The notes under the pieces were generated by a model. It saw only the letters and a list, made by a program, of their open reading frames with translations, was not told the origin of the DNA and did not search any database. The translations under genes were made by a program, and so were the position numbers. Shown piece by piece: positions 39,252 through 49,191 of a DNA stretch of 49,339 nucleotides (position 1 is its first letter; the number at the start of each line of letters is the position of its first letter). This DNA is from Clostridia bacterium (GTDB taxonomy: Bacteria > Bacillota > Clostridia > Oscillospirales > Acutalibacteraceae). The DNA is taken from assembly GCA_017398425.1 (NCBI GenBank), contig JAFQFZ010000002.1:1-49339 (forward strand). The letters run 5' to 3'.

Positions 39252-40088
39252 ATGAAGAAGAGGATTTTGACAGCGGCTGTGTGCGTGCCGCTTGCGGTGG
39301 CGGTGTTGTCGTTTTGCCCGGTATGGGTGACGCGCTTGGCGGTGGCCTTTTTCTGCTGTGTGGGTATGCTGGAAATGCTCAGCGCTTTGAAGCTGAACCA
39401 TCACCGTTTGTTGACGGCGGTCGCCGTGGTGTTTGCGGCGGTGGTGCCGAGTCTCGATCAGCTCGGCGGCACAACGGCGATTTTGACCGCTGTGGCGATC
39501 TATGCGTTGCTTTTGACGGTCGTACAGCTCCTGTTCAACCAAACGCTGAAGGTGGAGCGCCTGATGTTCTTCGGTACCGCCTCGGTCATGACCATCGTAC
39601 CGCTCGGTATGCTCGCGCACCTGTGTGCGATCCCGGACCACGGACGGTTTTACATCTACTTCGCCTTGATCATTGCGTGGCTTGCGGACATCGGTGCTTA
39701 TTTTGTCGGCACCTTTCTCGGAAAGCATAAGCTCTGTCCGAACATCAGCCCCAAGAAGACGGTCGAAGGTTTGATCGGCGGTTTGATCTCGGCGGCGTTG
39801 TTCAGCATGGTGGGAGCATGGGTGTACCAACTGGTTGCGCTCGATGCCCTCGGCCTGCAGATCAATTTTTGGGCGGTGGCGCTCACCGCCATGGTGCTGT
39901 CGCCGCTGTCGGTGATCGGCGATCTGATCTGTTCGGTCATCAAGCGCCAAACGGGCATTAAAGATTTCGGCAATCTGTTCCCGGGACACGGTGGTGTGCT
40001 GGATCGCTTCGACAGCCTGATCTTTGTGGCACCGCTTCTCTATGTGGCGACGATGTTTATTCCGTTTGTTTCGTCCGCATACTTATAA
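39252..40088 (+). CDS. cdsA: Phosphatidate cytidylyltransferase
   Basis: CdsA makes CDP-diacylglycerol from phosphatidic acid and CTP in the membrane. The 278-residue product has about seven to eight transmembrane helices, and the C-terminal signature SVIKRQTGIKDFGNLFPGHGGVLDRFDS is complete. I chose ATG at 39252 with GTGAGGAA upstream; the frame is open further left but only inside uppS. It follows uppS by 28 bases and a hairpin terminator comes after it. Confidence 0.95.
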   Translation: MKKRILTAAVCVPLAVAVLSFCPVWVTRLAVAFFCCVGMLEMLSALKLNHHRLLTAVAVVFAAVVPSLDQLGGTTAILTAVAIYALLLTVVQLLFNQTLKVERLMFFGTASVMTIVPLGMLAHLCAIPDHGRFYIYFALIIAWLADIGAYFVGTFLGKHKLCPNISPKKTVEGLIGGLISAALFSMVGAWVYQLVALDALGLQINFWAVALTAMVLSPLSVIGDLICSVIKRQTGIKDFGNLFPGHGGVLDRFDSLIFVAPLLYVATMFIPFVSSAYL

Positions 40089-40098
40089 ACAACACAGC

Positions 40099-40138
40099 AG
40101 CGGCAGGCATTCGCGCCTGCCGCTTTGCGACCTTTTTT
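40099..40138 (+). terminator. Terminator-like hairpin after cdsA
   Basis: A 10-bp stem AGCGGCAGGC/GCCTGCCGCT (40099-40108 with 40115-40124, 6-nt loop), with a TTTTTT run seven bases further on. Termination may be partial, as dxr follows with no obvious promoter. Confidence 0.6.
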
Positions 40139-40163
40139 ACCTATGTGAGAGCGAGGGGTTTTT

Positions 40164-41312
40164 GTGGAAACAAAGTCGTTGGTATTGCTGGGTTCGACCG
40201 GTTCGATCGGCACACAGACGCTCGGTGTCGTCGAGGAATGCGGCTACCGCGTGGATGCACTCGCGGCGGGACGGCAGGTGGCGGCGCTCGAAGAGCAGAT
40301 CCGTCGATTCCGTCCGTCGGTTGCCGCGATGTATGATGAAGCGGCAGCGCGCGATCTGAAGACGCGCGTGGCGGATCTCGATGTGACGGTGCTCAGCGGT
40401 ATGGACGGATTGTGCGAGCTGGCGAGTCGCAACGTCGATCTCGTTCTCAATTCCGTGGTCGGCATGGTCGGCTTGCAACCGACACTCAAAGCCATCGAAA
40501 GCGGCAACGACGTCGCTTTGGCGAACAAAGAAACGCTCGTTGCCGGCGGTGCGCTCGTTATGGATGCGGTCAAAAAGCACGGTGTGCGCCTGTTGCCCGT
40601 CGACAGCGAGCATTCCGCGATCTTCCAGTGCCTGCAGGGAGCCCCCGCCGATCGTCGTGCGGTTAAGCGCTTGATCCTGACCGCTTCGGGGGGACCGTTC
40701 TTCGGTCGTTCCGCCGCAGAGCTGGAGCACGTGACGCTGCAGGACGCGCTCAAGCATCCGAACTGGAGTATGGGTGCGAAGATCACCGTCGATTCCGCCA
40801 GCATGATGAACAAGGGACTCGAATTGATCGAGGCGCGCTGGTTGTTCGACGTACCGCCCGAAAAAATCGATGTGGTAGTGCATCGCGAGAGCATCATTCA
40901 CTCGCTTGTGGAATATGTAGATAATGCGGTGATCGCGCAACTCGGCGTGCCGGATATGCGCGTACCGATCCAATACGCCTTGACCTATCCGGCGCGCGCG
41001 GTGTCGCCTGTCGGAGAATTGTCTTTGGCGGATGTGGCAACGATGACGTTTTATAAACCCGACGAAGAGACCTTCCGCTGTCTGCCGCTTTGTCGCGAGG
41101 CGATCCTGCGCGGCGGTCTGACGCCGGCGGCGGTCAACGGTGCCAACGAGCAGGCAGTGGCGTTGTTCATGGACGGCAAGATCGGGTTCATGGACATTCC
41201 GCGCTTGGTGGAAACCGTGCTGGCGCAAACGTGGGGCTCGGCAGACAGCGTCGAAGCGGTGCTCGAAGCGGATCGCGCGGCACGCGCTATGGTACTCTCG
41301 GCAGTAGGGTAA
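40164..41312 (+). CDS. dxr: 1-deoxy-D-xylulose 5-phosphate reductoisomerase
   Basis: Dxr makes MEP from DXP with NADPH, the committed step of the non-mevalonate isoprenoid pathway. The 382-residue product has the Rossmann GSTGSIGTQTL, NKETLVAGG, the metal-binding PVDSEHSAIFQC, and the TASGGPF and SMMNKGLELIEA segments. It starts with GTG at 40164. Together with ispG, it provides isoprenoid units for UppS in the same cluster. Confidence 0.97.
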   Translation: METKSLVLLGSTGSIGTQTLGVVEECGYRVDALAAGRQVAALEEQIRRFRPSVAAMYDEAAARDLKTRVADLDVTVLSGMDGLCELASRNVDLVLNSVVGMVGLQPTLKAIESGNDVALANKETLVAGGALVMDAVKKHGVRLLPVDSEHSAIFQCLQGAPADRRAVKRLILTASGGPFFGRSAAELEHVTLQDALKHPNWSMGAKITVDSASMMNKGLELIEARWLFDVPPEKIDVVVHRESIIHSLVEYVDNAVIAQLGVPDMRVPIQYALTYPARAVSPVGELSLADVATMTFYKPDEETFRCLPLCREAILRGGLTPAAVNGANEQAVALFMDGKIGFMDIPRLVETVLAQTWGSADSVEAVLEADRAARAMVLSAVG

Positions 41313-41326
41313 AGGAGATTCACTAC

Positions 41327-42679
41327 ATGGTCATTTTCAAAATTTTGATCGCTCTGCTGATTTTCGGCGTGTTGATCTTTGTGCATGAGCTCGGTCATTT
41401 TCTGATGGCCAAGGCATGCGGCGTGCGCGTCAATGAGTTTGCACTCGGTATGGGTCCGAAGCTCGTGTCGTTCGGCAAAAAGGAGACCACCTATTCGCTC
41501 CGTTTGTTGCCGCTCGGCGGCTTTTGTGCGATGGAGGGCGAAGACGAAGACAGCGACGATCCGCGTGCTTTCGGCAACAAAAAGGTGTGGCAACGGATCC
41601 TCATCGTGGTGGCAGGTGTCGTGATGAACTTCTTGTTCGGCTACCTGATCCTCTTGTTGGCGATCGGTTGTTTCAATCCGTTGTCCGGCGGCGAATCCCT
41701 GCTCGGCACCACCACGGTGCTTGAGTACAATCAAAGCGGTGCACTGAGTGAGGCGTGCGGCTTGGAAACGGGGGATATCATCCTGACGATCAACGACGTT
41801 GAAATGACGTCGTCCGAGGCGATCACGGAAGCGTTCCGAACCGATGACGACGGCAACGTGTCGATGACGGTGGCACGCGGCGAAGAGACGCATACACTCC
41901 CCTCGGTGGCTCAGCGTCGTTGTACGCTGGACGGCGCGTTGCAGACGCATCTCGATTTTCAAACCGAGGGAACGACGGTGACGGCGTTTGTGCCGCCGCA
42001 GGGTTCGATGGCGATGCAGACGGGCTTACAACCCGGCGATACCATTGAAGAGATCAACGGTCGCCCCGTCATTTCCACCAACGACATCACGATCCATCTG
42101 CAAAGCGACGAGGATCTCGTGGTGCCGATGAAGGTCAGAAGAACGGTCGACGGGGAGGAGCAGACGGTGTGGCTGGAGGGCGTCACGTTTTGCCACTACA
42201 CCGACAACGGTATGCGTCAGCTGATCATGGATTTTTCCATCCTCGGTGAACAACAAACCTTCTGGAACACCTTCTCTCATGCGGCAAAGACGGAAGTGTC
42301 GCTCGTCACCTCCACGTGGTGCAGTCTGCTCGATATGGTGACGGGGCGCTACGGCTTGAATCAGATCGCCGGTCCCGTCGGCACGGTGGATCTGGTCGGC
42401 AACGTGGTTTCCGATGCCGTCGGCAGTGTGGCGCGTGAGGATTTTTACAGCGTATTTATGCTCATCGCCTTGATCTCGGTCAACCTCGGCGTGATGAATC
42501 TGCTTCCCATTCCGGCGCTTGACGGCGGTCGTTTGCTCTTCCTGATCGTGGAAGCGATCATTCGTCGCCCCATCCCGAAAAAGTTCGAGGGCATGGTGCA
42601 TTTGATCGGTTTCGGATTGTTGATCTTGTTTATGATCGTGATTACGTTTAACGACATCGTGCGGTTGTTTACGGCGTGA
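41327..42679 (+). CDS. rseP: Site-2 protease RseP (M50 zinc metalloprotease)
   Basis: This intramembrane protease cleaves membrane-anchored anti-sigma factors and leftover signal peptides. The 450-residue product has the zinc motif HELGH at 20-24 in the first helix. It has two PDZ-like segments (around GLETGDIILTINDVEM and GLQPGDTIEEINGRPV) and the second active-site motif NLLPIPALDGGRLL in the third helix. Two PDZ domains make it longer than single-PDZ Firmicutes RasP (about 420). I chose ATG 41327 with AAAGGAG upstream; it follows dxr by 14 bases. Confidence 0.95.
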   Translation: MVIFKILIALLIFGVLIFVHELGHFLMAKACGVRVNEFALGMGPKLVSFGKKETTYSLRLLPLGGFCAMEGEDEDSDDPRAFGNKKVWQRILIVVAGVVMNFLFGYLILLLAIGCFNPLSGGESLLGTTTVLEYNQSGALSEACGLETGDIILTINDVEMTSSEAITEAFRTDDDGNVSMTVARGEETHTLPSVAQRRCTLDGALQTHLDFQTEGTTVTAFVPPQGSMAMQTGLQPGDTIEEINGRPVISTNDITIHLQSDEDLVVPMKVRRTVDGEEQTVWLEGVTFCHYTDNGMRQLIMDFSILGEQQTFWNTFSHAAKTEVSLVTSTWCSLLDMVTGRYGLNQIAGPVGTVDLVGNVVSDAVGSVAREDFYSVFMLIALISVNLGVMNLLPIPALDGGRLLFLIVEAIIRRPIPKKFEGMVHLIGFGLLILFMIVITFNDIVRLFTA

Positions 42680-42702
42680 ATGTCGCGAAAGGATGAAATG
42701 CT

Positions 42703-43752
42703 ATGGAACGTCGAATCAGCAAAGCGGTGCGTTGCGGCACGGTCACCATCGGCGGTGACGCGCCCGTTTCGGTGCAATCCATGTCGAATGTGATCGCATC
42801 GGATGTCGAAGGCAACGTGCGTCAGGCGAAAGCCCTTGCGGCGGCGGGATGCGAGATCCTGCGTATTGCCGTTCCCGATATGGAGGCGGTGCGCCTGATC
42901 CCCGCCATCAAAAACGAGATTTCGATCCCGCTGGTGGCGGATATTCATTTCGATTATCGCTTGGCGCTCGAGAGCGTGGCGGCGGGCATCGATAAGGTGC
43001 GCATCAATCCCGGCAACATCGGTGACGATGACCGCGTGCGTGAAGTGGCGGTGGCGTGCCGTCAGCGCGGCGTGCCCATCCGCATCGGTGTCAACGCGGG
43101 ATCGCTCGAAAAAGAGATCCTCGCCAAATACGGTTCTCCGACACCGCAAGCGCTGTGTGACAGCGCACTCTATCATGCGTCGCTCCTTGAGAAGTTTGAT
43201 TTTGATGATATCGTGTTGTCGCTCAAATCGTCCGATGTGCAAACGATGCACGATGCCTATACGCTGGTAGCTCAGCGGTGTCCGTATCCGCTCCATCTCG
43301 GCGTGACTGAGGCGGGTACGCCGCGTATGGGACTCGTGAAATCGGCGGCGGGCATCGGCGGTCTGTTGTTGAAAGGACTCGGCGATACGATCCGCGTGTC
43401 GCTGACGGCGGATCCCGTTGAAGAAGTGCGCGCCGCGCACGATCTGCTCCGCGCGCTCGGACTGCGCCGCGGCGGCGCGCGACTGGTGTCTTGCCCGACT
43501 TGCGGACGCACACAGGTTGCCCTCATCGACATTGCTTCGGAAGTGGAGCGCCGCTTGGAAACGGTCGACAAGGACATCGCGGTAGCGGTCATGGGATGCA
43601 TCGTCAACGGACCCGGTGAAGCGCGAGAAGCGGACATCGGCATGGCGGGCGGCAAGGGCAAGTTCGCTATTTTCAAAAAAGGTGAAGTGATCAAAACCGT
43701 CGACGAAGCCGTTGCGGTGGATGCGCTGATGGACGAGATCGCGCGATTGTGA
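42703..43752 (+). CDS. ispG: 4-hydroxy-3-methylbut-2-enyl diphosphate synthase
   Basis: IspG, a 4Fe-4S enzyme, converts MEcPP to HMBPP, the penultimate MEP-pathway step. The 349-residue product shows the TIM-barrel part (VADIHFDYRLAL, INPGNIG) and the cluster-binding cysteines in CPTCGRTQ (about 264 and 267) and GCIVNGPGEA (about 300). It lies between rseP and polC, a standard clostridial order. Confidence 0.97.
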   Translation: MERRISKAVRCGTVTIGGDAPVSVQSMSNVIASDVEGNVRQAKALAAAGCEILRIAVPDMEAVRLIPAIKNEISIPLVADIHFDYRLALESVAAGIDKVRINPGNIGDDDRVREVAVACRQRGVPIRIGVNAGSLEKEILAKYGSPTPQALCDSALYHASLLEKFDFDDIVLSLKSSDVQTMHDAYTLVAQRCPYPLHLGVTEAGTPRMGLVKSAAGIGGLLLKGLGDTIRVSLTADPVEEVRAAHDLLRALGLRRGGARLVSCPTCGRTQVALIDIASEVERRLETVDKDIAVAVMGCIVNGPGEAREADIGMAGGKGKFAIFKKGEVIKTVDEAVAVDALMDEIARL

Positions 43753-43780
43753 CATTGAAGATAAAAGGATTTTTGAAGTT

Positions 43781-46700
43781 ATGAATTTTCAACAGACTTT
43801 CGGACCATACATATCGTTAGAGAGCATCGGTGCGCTTTGGAAAGAGGCGCAGGTGCGTTCGATGACGTTGCAGGAAGCACGTCGTTTGTTGCAGGTGGAG
43901 CTGGCGCCGGACGCGGTACCGACCTACGCGCAGATCGAGGAGATCGAGCGTATACTGTCGGCGGCGTTTTCGGTGACGGCGGAATGTCAGCTCCGTTTTG
44001 ACGGTGCGTTGTTGACGGCGGATGCCATGCCGACGGTGATAGCGATCCTGCGCCGTCGCCATGTACAGGTGGGCGGTAGCTTTGCGGATGCGTGCTACAC
44101 CGTTTCGGAGGATCGTGTCACGATCGACGTGCGTCACGGCGGTATCGGACTGCTGAAAACGACCGGCATCGACAAGCGCCTGCAGGAACTGATTTTTGAA
44201 CTGTTCTCGCGCCGCGTGACCGTCGAGTTTTGCGGCGAAGAAGGTATCGATAAGGAAGACGAGCAATATAAACAGCTGATGCAAAAGGCGATGGACGAAG
44301 AGCGTGAAAAGCGCGAAGCGGCCGCGGCCGCCGCCAAAGCGGCCATGGAAGCCGCCGCCCCCAAAGCGGAGCCCGGGGAACTGCGTCCGAAAACGGCGGG
44401 CATTGATTTCAACCGCCCGCCCGAAAACGGCTTGCCCATATATTTGGAAACGGCACAGCTCATCTGGGGCAAAGAGATCCGTGAGATGCCCATCCCCATG
44501 AAATCCATTGAACCCGACGGCAGTTTCATCACCGTGTGGGGTGAAGTGTTCGGCATGGAAAAGGAGCACCGCGAAAGCCGCGACGGCACGCGTGTGCTGT
44601 ATGAATTTCATCTGTCCGACCGCACCGGTTCGGTGACGGTCAATATGTGGCTGGACAAAAAGCGCGACAAGCAAAAGATCGAGGCTTTGAGCGCCGTCAA
44701 AAACGGCGTCTGTGTGCTGGCGCGCGGCAGCTACGATTACAACGAATACGCCAAGTGCAACATCCTGCGTTTGCAAGCTCTCGCGCTCGTGGCGCGGTAT
44801 CGCAAGGCGGACAACGCGCCCGTCAAGCGCGTAGAACTGCACATGCACACCAAGATGTCCTCGATGGACGCCGTGACCGAATGCTCCGATTTGGTCAGTC
44901 GTGCCGCCGATTGGGGACACAAGGCGGTCGCCGTGACCGACCACGGCGTTGTGCAGGCGTTCCCCGACGCGATGAACACCGCCGCCAAGCTCGCGAAGGG
45001 CGGCAAGGAGATCAAGATCCTCTACGGTGTCGAGGCGTACTATATCAACGACAGCATCCCCGTCGTCACCGGCGAGAGCGATTCGGCGCTCGACGGGGAG
45101 TTTATCGTGTTTGACCTTGAGACCACCGGTCTCTCCGCGCAAAACGACCGCATGACCGAGATCGGTGCGGTGCGCGTGAAAAACGGCGAAGTGCTCGAGG
45201 AATTCAACACCTTTGTCAACCCCGGCATGCCCATCTCCGCGAAGATCACGGAGCTGACGGGCATCACCAATGAGATGGTCGCAAACGCCCCAAAAGAGGA
45301 CGAAGCGTTGGCGGCGTTTTATGAGTTCTGCGGCAACTGCCGACTGCTTGTGGCGCATAACGCGCCGTTTGACACCGGCTTTGTCAAAAAGGCGGCGGAG
45401 CGCAGTGACCTGCCGTACCCGTTCACCTCGATCGACACGGTGCCCGTCGCGCGTGCGCTCTATCCGAATCTGAAAAATCACAAACTCGACACGGTGGCCA
45501 AAGCTCTGCAACTGCCGCCGTTCAACCACCATCGCGCGTGCGACGATGCGCGAGTGCTCGCGCAGATCTTTGTCAAGCTGTGCGCCGACATGAAGGAACA
45601 ACGCGGCATCGAATCGGTCGCGCAGATCAATACGGGTCTCAAAGGCGGCGACACCAAGGGCGTTCGTCCGTACCACATGATCCTTTTGGCGCAAAACTTC
45701 GTGGGACTGAAAAATCTCTACAAGCTGATCTCGTGGTCGCATTTGAAGAACTACTACCGTCGTCCGCGCATCACCAAAACGAAATTGCTCGAGCACCGTG
45801 AAGGTTTGCTCATCGGCTCGGCGTGCGAGCAGGGTGAGCTCTTTGAAGCGGTGTTGCAGGGCAAGGCATGGGGCGAGATGTGTGACATTGCGCGGTTCTA
45901 TGACTTCCTCGAGATCCAACCCCTCGGAAACAATGCGTTTATGGTGCGCAACGGCACTGCCCGCGACGAGGAACAGCTCAAGGATTTCAACCGCACCATC
46001 GTGCGACTGGGCGAGAAGCTGAACATTCCCGTGTGCGCCACCTGCGATGTGCATTTTATGGATCCTGAGGATGAGGAGTTCCGCCGCATCCTGCAGGGGG
46101 TGCAGGGCTTTGACGACGCGGACAACCAAGCACCGCTCTATTTCCGCACCACCGACGAAATGCTCGAAGAGTTTGCCTATCTCGGTAAGGAGAAGGCGTA
46201 CGAGGTGGTCGTTGAGAATACCAATGCGATCGCGGATCGTTGCGAGTCGATCCTTCCGATCCCCAAGGGCACCTATTCGCCGCGCATCGACGGTGCGGAC
46301 GAAGAACTGCAGGAGATCACCTGGCGTCGCGCCAAGGCGAAATACGGCGATCCGCTTCCCGAGATCGTGCGCGCGCGCCTCGATCGCGAGCTGACTTCCA
46401 TTGTCAAGCACGGCTTCGCCGTTTTGTATATGATCGCGCAAAAGCTTGTGCAAAATTCGGAAGAAAACGGCTATCTGGTCGGTTCGCGTGGATCGGTCGG
46501 TTCCTCCTTCGTCGCGCATATGTCGGGTATTTCCGAAGTCAACCCCTTGGCACCGCACTATGTGTGCAAGCAGTGCAAATATTCCGAATTTTTCACCAAA
46601 GGCGAGGTCGGCTCGGGTTTTGATCTTCCTCCGAAGAACTGTCCCGAATGCGGCGCACCGCTCGACCGTGACGGTCACGAGATCCCGTTTGAGACCTTCC

Positions 46701-48160
46701 TTGGATTCGACGGCGACAAAGCGCCCGATATCGACTTGAACTTTGCCGATGAATACCAAACGCGCGCTCACCGCTACACCGAGACACTGTTCCCCGAAAA
46801 CCACGTGTTTAAGGCGGGCACCATCTCCACCGTTGCGGACAAAACGGCGTTCGGTTATGTCAAAAAATACGAAGAAGAGCGAGGGCTTGTGTTCAGCAAC
46901 GCCGAACGCACGCGTCTGGCGATCGGCTGTTCGGGTGTCAAGCGCACCACGGGTCAGCACCCGGGCGGCATGGTCGTTGTTCCCAACGACTACGAAGCGG
47001 AGGATTTCACGCCGCTGCAACACCCCGCCGATGACCCGAACTCCGAAGTCATCACCACGCACTTCGACTTCCACTCCATCCACGACACCATCCTGAAGCT
47101 GGACAACCTCGGTCACGTCATCCCGACGACCTACAAGTATCTCGAGGAATTCAGCGGCATCCCCGTCATGGATGTAACGATGTCCGATCCCGATGTCTAT
47201 CGTCTGTTCACCAGCCCCGAGCCGCTCGGTATCACCGAAGAACAGCTCGAATGCAACACAGGCACCTTGTCGCTTCCCGAGATGGGTACGCCGTTCGTGC
47301 GTCAGATGCTCGTGGAATCCAAGCCGAAAACCTTCGCCGACCTGTTGCAGATCTCGGGTCTGTCTCACGGCACCGACGTGTGGCTCGGCAACGCGCAGGA
47401 GCTCATCAAAAACGGCACCTGCACCATTTCCGAAGTCATCGGTACGCGCGATAACATCATGGTCTACCTGATGCAAAAGGGTCTTGAACCCAAGATGGCG
47501 TTTAAGATCATGGAGATCGTGCGTAAAGGCAACGCTACCAAACTGCTCACCGAAGAGCATTTCGAGGCGATGAAGTCGTGCGGTGTCGAGCAGTGGTATA
47601 TCGATTCCTGCATGAAGATCAAGTATATGTTCCCCAAGGCACACGCCGCGGCGTATTGCATCGGCGCTCTGCGCGTCGGATGGTACAAAGTGCATCGTCC
47701 CGAAGCCTACTACGCCGCTTACTTCACGGTGCGCGGCGAAGATATGGATGCGGCAACGGTGCAAAGCGGCATCGAATGTGTCAAACGCACGATGGATGAC
47801 ATCCGCGCCAAGGGACGCGAAGCGAGTGCCAAGGAACAGGGTGTCGCGGATATGATGCACATCGTCTATGAAGCGATGCTCCGCGGTATTGAATTTTTGC
47901 CTGTCGACCTCTACAAATCCCATGCCCGTAAGTACCTCATCGAAGACGGCAAGCTCCGTTTGCCGTTCAGCTCGGTCGGCGGTCTCGGCGGTGCGGCGGC
48001 AGAAGGACTCATGAACGGTCGCAACGGCGAGCCGTACTTCTCGGTTGACGAACTGCAAGAACGCACCGGTATCAGTAAAGCAATCGTCGAATCGCTCCGC
48101 GAGCTCGGTGCTTTGGGCGGTCTTCCGCAATCGTCGCAGATCTCGTTTTTTGAAATGTAA
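43781..48160 (+). CDS. polC: DNA polymerase III PolC-type alpha subunit
   Basis: PolC is the replicative polymerase of low-GC Gram-positives, with built-in proofreading. The 1459-residue protein has the N-terminal domain with an Ala/Lys-rich linker (about 165-200), an OB fold (about 245-335), and a PHP domain from about 350 (ELHMHTKMSSMDAV). The DEDDh exonuclease is inserted at about 440-610 (FIVFDLETTGLS ... FNHHRACDDARVLAQI), and a zinc-finger-like CKQC/CPEC pair lies near 927-960. The palm has APDIDLNF near 980. The TGQHPGGMVV motif follows. The length matches Bacillus PolC (about 1440). It ends the cluster, with the HAD gene 17 bases on. Confidence 0.98.
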   Translation: MNFQQTFGPYISLESIGALWKEAQVRSMTLQEARRLLQVELAPDAVPTYAQIEEIERILSAAFSVTAECQLRFDGALLTADAMPTVIAILRRRHVQVGGSFADACYTVSEDRVTIDVRHGGIGLLKTTGIDKRLQELIFELFSRRVTVEFCGEEGIDKEDEQYKQLMQKAMDEEREKREAAAAAAKAAMEAAAPKAEPGELRPKTAGIDFNRPPENGLPIYLETAQLIWGKEIREMPIPMKSIEPDGSFITVWGEVFGMEKEHRESRDGTRVLYEFHLSDRTGSVTVNMWLDKKRDKQKIEALSAVKNGVCVLARGSYDYNEYAKCNILRLQALALVARYRKADNAPVKRVELHMHTKMSSMDAVTECSDLVSRAADWGHKAVAVTDHGVVQAFPDAMNTAAKLAKGGKEIKILYGVEAYYINDSIPVVTGESDSALDGEFIVFDLETTGLSAQNDRMTEIGAVRVKNGEVLEEFNTFVNPGMPISAKITELTGITNEMVANAPKEDEALAAFYEFCGNCRLLVAHNAPFDTGFVKKAAERSDLPYPFTSIDTVPVARALYPNLKNHKLDTVAKALQLPPFNHHRACDDARVLAQIFVKLCADMKEQRGIESVAQINTGLKGGDTKGVRPYHMILLAQNFVGLKNLYKLISWSHLKNYYRRPRITKTKLLEHREGLLIGSACEQGELFEAVLQGKAWGEMCDIARFYDFLEIQPLGNNAFMVRNGTARDEEQLKDFNRTIVRLGEKLNIPVCATCDVHFMDPEDEEFRRILQGVQGFDDADNQAPLYFRTTDEMLEEFAYLGKEKAYEVVVENTNAIADRCESILPIPKGTYSPRIDGADEELQEITWRRAKAKYGDPLPEIVRARLDRELTSIVKHGFAVLYMIAQKLVQNSEENGYLVGSRGSVGSSFVAHMSGISEVNPLAPHYVCKQCKYSEFFTKGEVGSGFDLPPKNCPECGAPLDRDGHEIPFETFLGFDGDKAPDIDLNFADEYQTRAHRYTETLFPENHVFKAGTISTVADKTAFGYVKKYEEERGLVFSNAERTRLAIGCSGVKRTTGQHPGGMVVVPNDYEAEDFTPLQHPADDPNSEVITTHFDFHSIHDTILKLDNLGHVIPTTYKYLEEFSGIPVMDVTMSDPDVYRLFTSPEPLGITEEQLECNTGTLSLPEMGTPFVRQMLVESKPKTFADLLQISGLSHGTDVWLGNAQELIKNGTCTISEVIGTRDNIMVYLMQKGLEPKMAFKIMEIVRKGNATKLLTEEHFEAMKSCGVEQWYIDSCMKIKYMFPKAHAAAYCIGALRVGWYKVHRPEAYYAAYFTVRGEDMDAATVQSGIECVKRTMDDIRAKGREASAKEQGVADMMHIVYEAMLRGIEFLPVDLYKSHARKYLIEDGKLRLPFSSVGGLGGAAAEGLMNGRNGEPYFSVDELQERTGISKAIVESLRELGALGGLPQSSQISFFEM

Positions 48161-48177
48161 ACAAGGAGGATGACGGT

Positions 48178-48867
48178 ATGTCGTATACGATCCTGCTGAT
48201 GGATGCGGATGAAACTCTGCTCGATTTTCGCCGTTCCGAAGGCTTTGCGCTCGAACGGACGCTTCAAAGCTACGGTGTCGCGATGACACCCGCCATCCAC
48301 GATGCCTATCACGAGATCAATCGTGTGCTGTGGCAACAGTTGGAGCGCGGCGAGATCGCGCGATCCGCTTTGCGCACGGTGCGCTTTGAGCGGTTGTTTG
48401 CGCAGATCGGCTTGCAGGGCGTGGACGCAGACGCGTTCAACACGGCGTATATGCAAACGCTCGGCGGTACGGGGTTTTTGCTTCCCGGTGCGCTCGAACT
48501 GCTCCGAGACCTTCACACACGCTTTCGGGTGTATCTCGTCACCAACGGCACCGCAAGCGTTCAGCACACGCGCCTTCAGCACAGCGGTATGTTGCCGTTT
48601 TTGCACGGCGTGTTCATCTCCGAAGAGGTGGGGGCGGACAAACCGTCCGAGCGCTTTTTTGAACACGTGCTTTCGTCGATCGGTAACCCCGACAAGCGCG
48701 AGGTACTGGTCATCGGGGATTCGCTGACCTCGGATATCGAGGGCGGTCGTCGCATGGGACTCGACACCTGCTGGTATGCACCCGATCCCGCCGCTTCGGC
48801 AAACAACATTGAGCCTACGTATCGGGTTGCCTCGTTTGACGAGCTTCGCTCGCTTTTGGCGGTATAA
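48178..48867 (+). CDS. YjjG/YfnB-type HAD hydrolase (probable 5'-nucleotidase)
   Basis: This 229-residue HAD-superfamily hydrolase belongs to the noncanonical group: motif I is MDADETLLDF, motif II VTNGT, the lysine is in VGADKPSERFFEH, and motif III is VIGDSLTSDIEGG. YjjG-type members dephosphorylate nucleoside monophosphates, including damaged ones (known for the family). AAGGAGG precedes the ATG, and it is cotranscribed with polC, consistent with a nucleotide-pool clean-up role (inference). Confidence 0.88.
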   Translation: MSYTILLMDADETLLDFRRSEGFALERTLQSYGVAMTPAIHDAYHEINRVLWQQLERGEIARSALRTVRFERLFAQIGLQGVDADAFNTAYMQTLGGTGFLLPGALELLRDLHTRFRVYLVTNGTASVQHTRLQHSGMLPFLHGVFISEEVGADKPSERFFEHVLSSIGNPDKREVLVIGDSLTSDIEGGRRMGLDTCWYAPDPAASANNIEPTYRVASFDELRSLLAV

Positions 48868-48919
48868 AACCGCAAAACCGCCGCATACTACTATCATCCT
48901 GACAAAAAGGAGGATCGGT

Positions 48920-49126
48920 ATGTGGCTTGATCGTATTGCGCTGTTGCTTGTGATCATCGGCGCGCTCAACTGGGGAAGCATCGGACTGTTTCAGTTCGAT
49001 TTGGTTGCGTGGATCGGCGGCGGCATGGACGGCTTGGTCGCGCGCATCATCTACACGGTGGTGGCGATCGCGGGCGTCTGGTGCATTTCGCTGTTGTTCC
49101 GCCGCCGTGTGCATTCCGAAGAATAA
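48920..49126 (+). CDS. DUF378 family small membrane protein
   Basis: This 68-residue protein has two transmembrane helices (about 5-25 and 40-60). The DUF378 signature is ALNWGSIGLFQFDLVAWIGG, with the second helix IYTVVAIAGVW. AAGGAGG precedes ATG 48920. The function of the family is unknown. It sits 52 bases after the HAD gene and ends at a strong terminator. Confidence 0.9.
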   Translation: MWLDRIALLLVIIGALNWGSIGLFQFDLVAWIGGGMDGLVARIIYTVVAIAGVWCISLLFRRRVHSEE

Positions 49127-49134
49127 GTTCCCTT

Positions 49135-49172
49135 AAAAAACCGCTGGGTGATGGCACCGAGCGGTTTTTTGT
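49135..49172 (+). terminator. Terminator after the DUF378 gene
   Basis: aaccgct/agcggtt outer stem and ggtg/cacc inner stem with an ATGG loop, preceded by A6 and followed by T6. Confidence 0.9.
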
Positions 49173-49191
49173 ATCTTTAGATAGAAATAAA

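Noticed and set aside
43817-48289. A 1490-codon open frame antisense to polC
   Set aside because: It is a shadow of GC-rich coding bias: composition is Arg/His/Asp-rich with no domain, and polC on the plus strand is complete with ribosome binding site and all motifs.
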